A stretch of 25,000 bases of DNA from Owenia fusiformis (taxonomy: Eukaryota > Annelida > Polychaeta > Sabellida > Oweniidae): contig CAIIXF020000198.1 of NCBI GenBank assembly GCA_903813345.2, positions 1-25,000 on the forward strand. Reading direction: 5' to 3'. Shown piece after piece: positions 1-10,500 of this stretch; positions within the stretch are counted from its first letter, which is position 1; each line of letters starts with the position of its first letter. A program made the translations under genes and the position numbers. The notes below the pieces were generated by a model. It was not told the origin of the DNA. It did no database searches and was given only the letters and a program-made list of their open reading frames with translations.

Positions 1-224
1 CCAAAAACGTCAAGGTCCGTTTCTTCATATTGATCAGAAAAATCATTGGTTCTATTTTCCATGTTATACCATAGAATCTCAGATTTTGCCCCTATTGATT
101 AAAAGTACAAGAGTTTATTATATAAATCGCTTCTGTGCTTCATTAACCAGAAAATGCTCCAAATGGTCACCAATATGAGGGGATTCTCAACTTTTAAGGT
201 TTCTGTTATTTTCAGTATTTTGTT

Positions 225-910
225 ATATTGTATATCTGCTATGGTTGTACTACACATATTGAATGTCTAATTTGATTGTGTTAAACATATTGAATGTCAC
301 CTGGATGTGCTTTACATATTGAATGTCTGGTGTAATTGTGCTTCACATATTTAGTGTCTGATGTGGTTGAGCTATACATATTGCATATCTACTCTAGTGC
401 TACAAGTATAACTCTAATTTGGTTGTGCTACCGAAATTGAATGTCTGGTTTGATGTGTTTAACATATTGAGTGTCTCCGGGATGTGCTTCACATATTGAA
501 CTTCTGGTGTAATTGTGCTATACAAATTTAGTGTCTGATGTGGTTGAGCTATACATATTGCATATCTGCTCTTGTGCTACACATATCTGTCTGATTTGGT
601 TGTGCTATCAAAATTAAATGTCTGGTTTGAATGTGTCTTACACTCCTGGATGTGCTTCACATATTGAGTGTCTTGTGTGATTGTGCTAGTATACACACAT
701 CAGTGTCTGATCTGATTAGGCTATGAGTTGTGTTTCTCATTTTGAGTGTCTGATCTAGTTGTGCAACACATATATCGAGTGTCTTGTCTGGTTTTCCTAT
801 TTATATTGAATTTCTGGTCTAGCTGAGCCGTGCATATCGAAATACATTGTTTTGTTTGGTCATACTTCAAATATCACGAGTCTTGTTTGTCGGTGGCACT
901 TATATTGAGT
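225..910. repeat. imperfect minisatellite, ~30-bp monomer in ~175-bp higher-order units
   Basis: The stretch is built from diverged copies of a unit of about 30 bp, of the form CATATTGAATGTCTGGT followed by a T/G-rich stretch ending in TTGTGCTA. A larger period is visible: the GGATGTGCTT block recurs near 303, 481 and 651, each time followed by an ATTGTGC block. No open frame of interest crosses it. Monomers are quite diverged, so this looks like an old array rather than a recent expansion. Confidence 0.75.
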
Positions 911-1902
911 TTCTCATCCTAAGCCCAAGAGTAATTCATTGCATTACATGATCTGCTATGAAAGCAGTGAAGGACCGATCTTGGAGGATGGAGTTTCTTG
1001 TCTGGTTAAAGATGTTTGGAGAAATCGTTAGTTGGAACACTACTCAGTCTGTAAGGCCATGTTATATAACACATCTTAATCATTGTTCGCTCGTTCATAG
1101 GTTTACGTTATTTTAAAGGCCCCGTGTAAGGTTGGAAAATATGTATAATCATTAATTTACTATTTTTCTTTTTTAAAAGATTTTAAAAGTTATTTTAGAG
1201 ATTTGCGAAAAATGAGTTTTCGGAAAAAAGTTGTCAGGTTTTATTTCCCGCCATTTAAAAAAATCAAATTAACCTATTACTTGCACCATGGGCTCTACCA
1301 CCATGCTTGCACCATCGATAGACTTTTATGTGGTTTAATAAACCTTTCCTGATCTTATATAACAGCATGAACAATTGCTCAAATACAGCAATAGGTGAAT
1401 AAATTGAAGCGAAGTTGAAAAATTACATAAGCGTACCCGCATCACTTATTATATGCACATATATAGTCACTTATTCGGCAAAAACTATTTCCAAACTATT
1501 TTCGGGAAATAATTAGCTTTGATTGAGGTGTTCTTCAGTCTGTCAGTAAATTGATGATGTAAGTTGCTAATAGCGCCCCTCTTTTATGAACATTAACATC
1601 TTGCACTAAAGTGACTACGAACTTCACTTTACACGGAGGAGCCGCCGGGATAATCATATTCAGAGTTAATGATAATGTGTGGAAAAGTTCAACTTGTAAA
1701 CAACACTTCTAAACAACAAAGTGAATTCACTATCAAAAACATGTAAATATATTGTAACATTATCATATTATACATATAAATTTCCATTTTAAAAGATTAA
1801 CATGTTTAACAAGGTGATACCAAAGTCGACCAGATGCTGAATAATATGGGATTACTTCCCAGTTGTGAATATTACATATCCATTATTAAAATGATTCACA
1901 TT
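911..1902. other. no gene seen; may include 3' UTR of the stathmin-like gene
   Basis: I see no coding exon, RNA gene or clear repeat here. The part nearest 1902 probably holds the 3' untranslated region of the minus-strand gene ending at 1903. No canonical AATAAA on the minus strand is obvious close to the stop; a weak AATATA variant lies near 1746-1751. Confidence 0.4.
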
Positions 1903-3108
1903 CTACAATAATTCAAGATTCGATCCAATATCCCGAACGAATTTCGATATTTCTTTTGGTTTTGCACCATTTTTATTAACGGCATTATTTGAAACATCTT
2001 CACTCTTGTCGCCATTGGATTGAAATTCTCGTTCCATTCTTCTGAATTTTACTTCTTCAAAACGTTGTTGGCGTTCCAGTATTTTCTTTTTTCGGTTGAA
2101 CTCTTGTTCTTGTCTTAATCTGTCGGCCTTCTCCTGTTTGCTATGGATAACAGTGTCATTAAATTGAAATTCTTGCATCATATGTCTTTGTTTTACTTCT
2201 TCAAAACGATGTTGGCGTTCAAATATTTTCTTCTGACGTTTTAACACTTGCTCTTGTTTCGTTTTCTCTGCCTTCTCTTGCTTCATGTGCAATCGTTTCT
2301 TCAACATGTTGGGAGTTTCTTTGGTTATTGTTGTGAGTCTCAGTGGTGGTTTTCTTGTGCATTGTTCTGTGGTGCCATTGGCGATTGTTATTGTGAATTC
2401 AACACCTCCTAAAATTGGAACAGATACAAATAGTTCAAATTAGATGGAAAAGCAAGTTGAGTGATTGATAAGTGAATCGAGTATTTATGAATGATTTACA
2501 AAATGAACAGGCATCAAAACTATAGGGTAAGGCCATAGTTTTTCAAAGACTGTATTTTCTTTTAGCCTAGGCCTACAACTAGGCTTACTATCCAAAAACC
2601 TTTAGCATTCCCAGCCAAAAACCTAAGCTTAGCCGGTGCCTCCATAACCATACATACCTTTGCTTTCGTGCACTATTCCCATTGCTCTCAACTGATCGAG
2701 TATTTTCAAACTTTTCGTTGTGTTAGAGTTCTTCACTTTAACTTTTGATACCAATCCATCGCGCTTCAGTTCGTCTAAAATAGCAGATTCTTCAAACTGA
2801 AGCCTATCATTGAACCGCGATGTTTTACTCTCATTTGCATCGGTTTGCGATTCAGTGCCAAGTTGACAAGTTGAACCAATAGCCTCTCCTGATATTTGTT
2901 GGGAACTCGTTGTATTACATGTATTTCTAAGATCTTGCTGTGCATTGTTTCTTTCCTTGTTTGTATCACCCGAACCTTGGGCCGCAAATTTGGCAGCTAG
3001 GCCTACACCTTTCTCTTTTTCTATTTGCTGTTGCTCATTGCCTCCGGTAACTATTTGAATGTTATTGACATCATCGTCACCCTCCTTTACGTATATTGCA
3101 GCTGGCAT
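1903..3108 (-). CDS. stathmin-domain protein, STMND1-like, two exons
   Basis: Coding exons are 3108-2658 and 2408-1903 on the minus strand, with donor AAAG|GTATGT and acceptor TTTTAG|GAGG. The junction splits a glycine codon and gives 318 residues. The ATG at 3108 has A at -3. The first part is low-complexity and acidic/Gln-rich, then come two similar short motifs, ILDELKRDGLV and ILDQLRAMGIV. A GVEFTITI segment and a KPPLRL segment follow, then a long highly charged helix. That order (ILxxL motif, beta-hairpin-like segment, KPPxRL, charged coil) is what I recall of stathmin domain-containing protein 1, a relative of the tubulin-binding stathmins. In the helix, KQEKA...RFEEVK occurs twice with a 48-residue period, like the paired tubulin-binding repeats of stathmins. 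The N-terminal Met-Gly-Cys of the human protein is absent, so an upstream first exon is possible. The family call rests on recalled pattern, not a search. Confidence 0.62.
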
Positions 3109-3533
3109 GATCCGTCTTTTTTCTATATATAACTTATGTATTTGCCTCCCTAGGCCTTTAGTTCTTTTTCCAATAGTCCAAAATTTGAAAGTTTAAATTA
3201 TTCAGCCTGTCAGCCATGTGTGACTTAACGTGACGTCATTTGATTAAGATCAGAATGTAAATGACGTAATATAGTCATAGTGACAATATGCAAATATTTT
3301 GTTTTCTTAGAAGAAATTTTTTTCTCTAAAAAACATTTCGTGGAGTGTGACGTCATCTTCAATACAAGTGACCAATAGAAATGCAATTATTAGACATTGT
3401 CACGCTCCGTTGTCAAGGGCACGAAAATCAAACGAACTGCCTGAAACGCAGCATTCTTTATTTCAGTTCTTTTTGTTGGAGTGTGTGGACGTTTTTTTTA
3501 TTTTAGCATAGGCCTAGTTCCCTGAAACTCAAA
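3109..3533. promoter_or_regulatory. bidirectional promoter with CRE sites between stathmin-like and protamine-like genes
   Basis: The start codons of the two divergent genes are 425 bp apart. The interval contains perfect palindromic TGACGTCA elements at 3231-3238 and 3348-3355, a TGACGTAA half-variant at 3262-3269, an ATGCAAAT octamer at 3288-3295 and a CCAAT box at 3372-3376. No clear TATA box faces the plus gene. CRE elements bound by CREM are the known drivers of post-meiotic genes such as mammalian protamines; applying that here is inference. Confidence 0.6.
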
Positions 3534-4238
3534 ATGGCACCAGTAAGTACGTTTTAAATTAAAATCATACTTCTAGATTATTTTAGCTTTATTTTTTATA
3601 AGGTTACACAATGTGGCCGGTTTACTAGTCTGCCAATGCTGCTGATTTTAGCTTTCTTGCAAATATCCCCTGGGGCCGGCTATGATAGGCTAATGGATGC
3701 CCTAGCCTATTATTTTCAATAAGCTCAATATAGAAGGGATGCATTGGTTGAGATTGACCATATCATTACTGTACTTTTCAGGCACGACGTGGACGTAGCC
3801 GTAGCCGTAGCCGAAGCCGAAGCCGTTCAAGGTCAACCACCAGACGTACACGTAGGGCTAGCCCACGACGACGCACAAGGAGCCCGACACGTCGCACGAG
3901 ATCACCCCGTCGTCGAGCTGCACGTCGTGCAAGATCCCCAGTTAGGAGGGTAAGTAGCCTACAGTGTAAAACTATGATTTTATTTTAGAGAGGCTAATAA
4001 CCGCAACGACCACACTGTTGTTTGCGATATCAATATGACACAAGGCGGCGGCGGGCACGCCGATGAGCAAAATTTGTGTTCGTTTTAAGTAAAATTCACT
4101 TGCAAATGATAAGCCTACCTTCTTACGTGGATGATATACAACAATGTGTGCGCTTTTTATTTCCAGGTGCAGAGGGCAGCATCTCCTACCAGGGCTTCAC
4201 GTCGTGTCCGCAGGCGTACCGCCCGCCGACGCAGTTAG
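3534..4238 (+). CDS. protamine-like sperm nuclear basic protein, three exons
   Basis: Coding exons are 3534-3542 (only Met-Ala-Pro, donor CCA|GTAAGT), 3782-3949 (acceptor TTTTCAG, donor AGG|GTAAGT) and 4167-4238 (acceptor TTTCCAG, stop TAG). All junctions are phase 0. The 82-residue product has 38 arginines (about 46%) and about 14 serines, with no lysine or cysteine. It opens with a run of Arg-Ser dipeptides, then RRR and RR clusters separated by SPRR/SPTRR-type motifs, and ends RRRS. This composition, size and clustering fit protamines, which replace histones and compact sperm DNA. SPRR motifs are typical phosphorylation and minor-groove-binding units of sperm basic proteins. The absence of cysteine fits invertebrate-type protamines without disulphide crosslinks. 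The alternative, an SR splicing factor, is less likely because no RRM is present and the arginine clusters extend beyond RS dipeptides. Confidence 0.75.
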
Positions 4239-4496
4239 ACGCGCCATAAAGACAATTGCCTGAGTTTCACAAGAGGGAAGAGACAATGCTTATCATTTTA
4301 CTATTCAACTTTTTTGCAATGAACTTTTGCCCTGACTGCAGGCAGATAAACGTTATTTTCAACCTTAATTTTCCTCAGTATAGACGTCGTTTGGTATTTG
4401 TTTTGCCACCAAACGGACATTTTATCGCATGAGTTAAACGAACTGATTTCATAATTAGTCTGAATGCATTTTAAGTGTAGGCGAGGAAGCTGTGAT

Positions 4497-4502
4497 AATA
4501 AA
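4497..4502 (+). terminator. polyadenylation signal of the protamine-like gene
   Basis: A canonical AATAAA lies about 260 bp after the stop at 4238. It is the first such signal downstream and gives a compact 3' UTR. Confidence 0.6.
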
Positions 4503-4679
4503 ACAAGAACAAATGCAGAAAAATACTTTTGTCTTCTGTTCTTAAACTTGTGATAAAATAGATACATCTTTAGAAACTCCTTGATGACGCCAGATGACTG
4601 ATATCAATATACTTGTATTATAACATACTTATGATGATGTATAGTGCAAAGTGTACACAAGACAGCGGGCCAATATAAG

Positions 4680-4860
4680 TTTTGAAAAGCCCGCGCCCGC
4701 TAACTTTCTGATTGGTCAAGGCGCTGACGTCATAACCAATCAATCGAAGATAAAATTGCGCGAGCAATTTTTCTAAACTCATTTCAATCATTTTCAAACC
4801 ATTTGTTTGTCAATTCTATAAGAAAACGGTACTCTCTGACCAGTCTACATCATCATAGGT
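4680..4860 (+). promoter_or_regulatory. orphan CRE/CCAAT promoter-like block with possible non-coding first exon
   Basis: A locally GC-rich segment (GCCCGCGCCCGC near 4690) is followed by an inverted CCAAT box (ATTGG 4711-4715), a perfect TGACGTCA at 4725-4732 and a direct CCAAT at 4736-4740. About 110 bp downstream is a good splice donor, CATAG|GTATGT at 4858-4859. The arrangement looks like a plus-strand promoter and untranslated first exon, but I find no convincing coding exon before 7000. It could drive a non-coding transcript or be a relic. Confidence 0.4.
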
Positions 4861-4874
4861 ATGTTATAAATCGT

Positions 4875-4995
4875 TTATGTCACTACAGCACTATCGTGGC
4901 ACATATGCCCTCGGTTCTCAGAGATCAATGTCCCTCCCAAGGTCGGGCCATATATCACTGAGAACTCGGGCATATATGCCACGATAGTGACATAA
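4875..4995. repeat. foldback (hairpin) element, MITE-like
   Basis: Left arm about 4875-4920 and right arm about 4959-4995 are inverted copies. Both start TTATGTCACTA at the outside and read inwards through ATCGTGGCA, ATATGCCC and TTCTCA. The left arm carries an insertion of about 8 bp that repeats CACTA. The spacer is about 38 bp. Terminal inverted repeats, short length and no coding capacity fit a miniature inverted-repeat element. Confidence 0.65.
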
Positions 4996-5544
4996 CCTCT
5001 AATTGTAACACTTAATACAGAATTAGTTCTGAAGTTAGTAAAACTACAAGTCGTCAGTACCAGAAGGTAACCAACGGTAAATAAATACTCCAGATTTCGA
5101 TCGTTGTCTTTGAATGAATTGAAAGTTATACCACATCAAGCTTGTCATGTAACTCCGCAATCTGATAAAAATAGTTGCTACAAATTGTGCAAAAGCCATA
5201 ATCCAAATTGATCCAATAGATGTTCTACAGCTCAGGGTACGGGTAAAGTGGAAATGTATGATGGTCACCGGGGAATTCACGTTACCGTGCCTCAAGCTGT
5301 GAAGCGAGAATAGAAGCTGTTAAAGATACATTACATGGCACGCAATACATACCACAAAAGTTTTCGAACCCCTCACTCCCTTTATACAGAAAACATTTGT
5401 GCCTAGCCCTGCGGTATGTATTCGTCGATATAACACTTCTCTTCGGTCTATATACCTAAATTCGAAAAATTATTTACATTACAAACACCATACCACGGAT
5501 ACCCTACGACTCAACAAAACAAGTTTGATTATTTGTAATAATAA
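4996..5544. other. no gene seen
   Basis: Open frames exist on both strands (for example 5044-5295 minus and about 5253-5460 plus). None has recognisable motifs, splice signals or biased composition that would support coding. Confidence 0.4.
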
Positions 5545-7017
5545 TAAAAAAATATCTTAGCTTTATTGTCACTTGTACAGTTTATTTACAGGTAATAACT
5601 GGTCAACTGGCTAAAGTTACATGATAATATTAACACTTACATATAAATGAAGTCATATAGGCCTACATTAACACTAAAACCTGTCTACTATAAACTACAG
5701 AGGATAGAGTAAGCTTGAGAATTTTTACATCAAGGAGTTGTTGGTATGTAAGGGGTATGAGGGGTCTTTTGTCTACTATATCTAGTATTACATGAAGCTT
5801 TATAAAATCTGAAAGTCAAAATGGGAGGAACATTCAAACATTTCAAATGAATGTTCAAATTTGAGCCATTCCTTTTAAAAATTGACATCATTGTTTCTTG
5901 GCATGTTTTACTGTAAATGTAATGCATTTACCCACATGGCACGTTGAATTAATTGCTTAACAGTCATGATTGGCTAATGAAGGCTTCATTGAATTGATAA
6001 GTAAGCTACAATTTGCGCCTTATTAATATTCTATGACTCTTTAAAATAGAAACTATATCCTGTTTTAACTGATCTAGCTTTTATGATTATGAAACTAAAT
6101 TCGACTAACCACATCACAGTGATCACACGCTGGGTATTTTCAAAGGGCAATGATCCTTAGTATTATCATATTACAATGTAAGCAAGAAATCAAAGAATCG
6201 TGGCACTTGTTCTTTAAACTAAACTGTCCAAAATGGACATACCCAGGAGTTCATCTTAAAACATCCATACAGCACAGTAACAACTGTTTACAACATCGTG
6301 GTTGTCATGGTAACAAAATTATTCTGAAAAATTCAAAATGTTTTATAAATAAAAGGATATATCAACTTGGCTTAGACACATATTGCTTTAAACGCAACTG
6401 AATTGTTCGATTAATTCCTGAGAAAATAAAGACTAGAAATCACAACAATACACATGTATAATTTCAACCAACAACATGTATTAGAACTCAGATGGGTCTT
6501 TACTAATGCATTGGAAATGCTATAAGAAAGAATCTTAAGATTGCAAACAAAGCCAAGTTCCAAAGAACAAAAAGTTCATGATTTCTCTTTGGCTTTGAGA
6601 CATCATGATATATCAACAAAATTACAGCCATGCTGCATCGTGTATATAACTGTCATAATCCCTGATCTGTTCATACAGTCATATCTGTGTACACATACAC
6701 ACTACTTTCTTCTTCTGACATGTTGGAATTCCACGTTTTAATGTCTTAGACAATGTACATGTCTTCTACATTTTGCATATCGGTTTTCCCCATGTAAGGG
6801 TATAACATAAGCACCAGACTGGAGGCCCAGAGCAAGTTAGTTACACTCTGGGCCAGCTATTTCAGCATGCATTTTGTGTGGCAATTACTGTAGTTCAACT
6901 ATGACCGCTGTGCCTGTATCCTGCCATTTGTTTCTCCAGGATTTAAGTGCTTATCTCCTTTCTCCTCGACCGTTGAATGCTGTTTGTCTCTATAGTTTCT
7001 GAATACTGTATTGCACT
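5545..7017 (-). other. TDRD9: probable 3' UTR of TDRD9
   Basis: After the TDRD9 stop at 7018-7020 there is no further exon on the minus strand. The first canonical AATAAA signals downstream on that strand are at 5581-5586 and 5562-5567, followed by a T-rich stretch. A 3' UTR of about 1.45 kb is therefore the simplest reading. No coding frame on either strand is convincing here. A plus-strand AATAAA at 6425-6430 has no gene in front of it. Confidence 0.4.
5562..5586 (-). terminator. paired polyadenylation signals, candidate TDRD9 3' end
   Basis: On the minus strand AATAAA occurs at 5586-5581 and again at 5567-5562, separated by 13 bp. An A/T-rich tract follows that could contain the cleavage site. 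Confidence 0.45.
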
Positions 7018-7534
7018 CTAATGCTGGAGCATTATCTCTACATTCTTCTTGTGTTTGGGTGTCTTCATATGCACCAGAAGTTCTAGTGTGCTACCAAGAC
7101 GATGGGCACAGAAATCACACATTATCGACTCCACAACCCTTGGCCTGCAAAATTGATATATATTATGTGATAATTTAAATGGAAATATTTCAATAAGTCT
7201 TAGCCCTGCTTATATGTGGCAATGTGATGTACATACTTTTGTGGCATGATAATCCAAAAAGTTAATAACAAAATATAAAATGTAGAGTAAGCAACGTTAA
7301 CATGCAAAATGTCAATTGTGGTGGTGACATAAGATAATAATAAAAAAGGATTTGCATATTAATGGGAATATGATCCTTTTTGTAACAACTTACCCAATTG
7401 ATTTCTGGTGCAACCAGCTTAGGTGCTCTGTCAGATCTAAGTACTTTGGCTGGGGACCCCTGGGTACAGGCTTCATTGGGGGGTGAGATCTGGGATATTC
7501 CTCTGGGGGATGTCCACCTCCTAGCTGCCCATAA
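7018..7534 (-). CDS. TDRD9: TDRD9 last two exons with terminal C2H2 finger
   Basis: Exon 7534-7394 (both junctions splitting a glycine codon) encodes a Pro/Gly/His-rich linker and the helix-like YLDLTEHLSWLHQK. The last exon, 7144-7018, encodes 41 residues and the stop. It contains CDFC followed after 12 residues by H and after 5 more by H: C-x2-C-x12-H-x5-H at residues 1115, 1118, 1131 and 1137 of the partial protein. That spacing is the matrin/U1-type zinc finger spacing. The phase fit of both junctions supports inclusion of both exons. Confidence 0.82.
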
Positions 7535-10500
7535 CTGGAGGTTAAAAAAAATCTTTTGAGTACAAGTACTTAGTATTATACATCTTTCCAACAAATATAA
7601 TAAAAATAGGTCCTAGTATTTGAGTTATGCTTCAAGTGGACACAGACAGACTGACAGAGGGCTTCGCTATACCCATGAAGAATATAGTTCTGAGAAGGGA
7701 TACTAAAGATTACTGTTGGTTAATATTTGGTTTTCTGTATAAAGAAGCTTTTTCGTCGCAGTGCCATCTTGTGTTTGATCAATGAATCAAGGTTAATTCC
7801 TGATAGGATAAGTATTAATCTATTAGGAAACATTTCCAAATTTCCAAATTTGGTTAGGAACAGAATTTCTAGAGATCGCAGAGTGATTTTGTAGAGCAGA
7901 ATAATTCTCTGAAACAGGTAGCTTTGCGGTGGTAGCTCTCTCCAGGTTCATTTATCTCAAAAACAGTGTAGTCACCGTATCATTACATTTTCATGGCTAG
8001 ATAGACAAGACTCCAATGATCAATAGGAACTCTTTCGCTGAGCTAGAGCTGTGAACGAATTATGAGATGAAACATTATAATGGTCCTGAATGGGATTTTT
8101 AAATGCAACCTTAGCCCGAAACTTCATCCATTGGGGCAATAAAGTATAAATATACAGAGCATGCAAAAAAGAAGGGTATAGACTGGGCACAGGTTGTGCT
8201 GATTATTGAATCGCTGCAACAAAACCATCAATCAAGTGTATTTTCACAGACAGTGAATTCATAACTTGTTCCTCAAAATAAGTACATAAGTGCATTTGCT
8301 CATCCTCCGATCACAGGGCTTCAAAATCCAGAATATATTCTTTCTTTTTACCCCCTTCGATAAGCAGTTACCATTTCCCTGATTAAGAACTCGCAATCTG
8401 ATTGGCTGTCACAACACTGCGACAGAAATCATGTATAAGTCATTGCGCATAATTAGATCACATGATTCAGTTAAATCGGCGCTTCCAAATTGGTTATAGC
8501 AGGGGGAACAAGGAGGTACGGATTCTGTACACCTGCTTAGGAGGATGGCATTTGCTATGCTCACAGTAAGTTGAGTAACCCATTACTTTCTCTTATTCAT
8601 TCTTTCCATTTGTTATATTTGTACGGCCAGTCATCATAATTTCTTCACGAGAAACTAGTACTTAGTTAAGATGTTGATATTTACTCACCCATACACCCTT
8701 GCTGACTTGAGGTGATCTGGAACACCCGCTGATAGAATGCCTGGTGTGTGGTGATCTGGCCTTTGGTGACCAATACCCTGAAAACCCATTGTGTGTTGAC
8801 CATGTTGACCCATTGTTTGTTGACTCATTCTATGTTGACCCATCCCATGAGGTCCAAACATGGAAGTTGGTCTATTTGGATACGGCTCTATCTGGGGCCT
8901 GACAGGAGGGGGTTCCTCGTTGAGTGCCACTGCCCTATGTAGGGCCAGTAAGTAAGCACAGTCAGCTTCAGTGCCCTCTAGGCCATGAGGCAGGTAGTTG
9001 TCAGGATTAACCTACAAGCATTTAAAACATTCAATGGGACATGTGAATATTTTACTTCTGATACAATAAGAAGATAGTAAATTAAATTAAAGAAATTACA
9101 AGTCAATTGAAAAGTTCAGAACAGATGTTTACCAAACAATGTCTCTATGACAATAAATCTAATTAAATCATCCAATGTAAAGCTCTATCACCCATCACCC
9201 TACCTGGTTCCACTGGCAAGGTCTGGCAAAATGCTCCCATTCCTTATCAATACGAGGTCTATCAAGTAGTTCTTCCAGTTTCTTCCTGGCATTGTATTGC
9301 AGTTTGCCAATAGCTCCCCTGTCCCACATCACCTGCTTCCCTGTGGCAGGGTCACTGCGGAGACCCATGTTGATGGCCATACGAACACCATTGATCTATG
9401 AATATACAGGAAGTGAAGATTAAACTTTCAATTATCAAAATACCTAAATGTACCTGTTAAAAGATTGCAGAGGCTGTATATTATCATGGTGATAGTTTCA
9501 AGCATTAAAACCTCACCTTTCAAGTATAGTCCCTTTATGATACAGATTTATAGCAGAGACATACCCATAATAGACCTCCTTGAAGGAGACTTTTGCTTTT
9601 TACTTTGCACCAATATTGATAGAAGTATACATTACTCTAAGCATTTATTCTAAATAATGAAATAATCAGCCAAGTGTATGGGAAGTATATTAGTAGGAGC
9701 TTGGCACTGGCCCACACCAAAGCCACCAAAGTAACAAGTACATGTATTAACATGCAAAGTGTCACACCCTACCATTTGTTACAGACATTGGCAGCCAAAC
9801 ACCAAACATGAACAGTGTCCACAAAAAAGTTGGAGACAATAACAATAGGTCACCAGTTCTGGTGGTGACATAAAAGTCTATCCTGCTGAGCTATTCAGGT
9901 AGATTACACTGACTGCATATTAGGTCTACGACAACATAACCCGAAACTCACCATTGCTATATCCTGTCTGTCTATAACAACATCAAAGACAACTTCCATG
10001 TCATGGTCTGGTAGAGCAGGACCATTATGGGTGAAGTCATAACCCAGGCCACATAGAGCTCCTGTGTAACGTCTCATCTTAGGATCAGTCCTGAAAGCAA
10101 CAGAACAATATGTTGACAGCAATGACATTCTTATGTACTTTACTTGATATTACAAATTTAGACTGAATCTGATACAATGCATCTATTTTTGTATTATTCA
10201 CACATGTAAAAACTACAGATCAAATGCATATAATAATATAATAATCACCCACTAGATTTACATATTATTTAATATATGATTGTTACATAACATATAAAAT
10301 ACAGGATGAATATGCTTGAATATTTTAATATGCTTGAAATATTTTAATTCCACACATAGACACCCAGAACTGATCTTCAGGTTTCTTCTTCAAAACAGAG
10401 AGATATGATAATTTATACAAGTTTGTAGACATGATCCCTACATATCTACATATTAGATATGTAGTCATTCATTCAGAGGGAATGTATTCCCCACATATTA

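Noticed and set aside
3744-3953. 69-residue plus-strand frame rich in Ala/Val/Asp
   Set aside because: It is another frame of the arginine-rich exon; the splice-consistent frame gives the protamine-like protein.
3534-4238. SR splicing factor interpretation
   Set aside because: No RRM, only 82 residues, and arginine clusters extend beyond RS dipeptides. Kept only as an alternative in the entry.
5044-5295. 83-residue minus-strand open frame before the TDRD9 3' end
   Set aside because: No recognised motif, no splice support and ordinary composition; chance open frame.
8545-8571. Plus-strand ATG with a GTAAG donor after CCAAT-like sites, a possible first exon
   Set aside because: No following exon or coding signal was found in the host intron or beyond.
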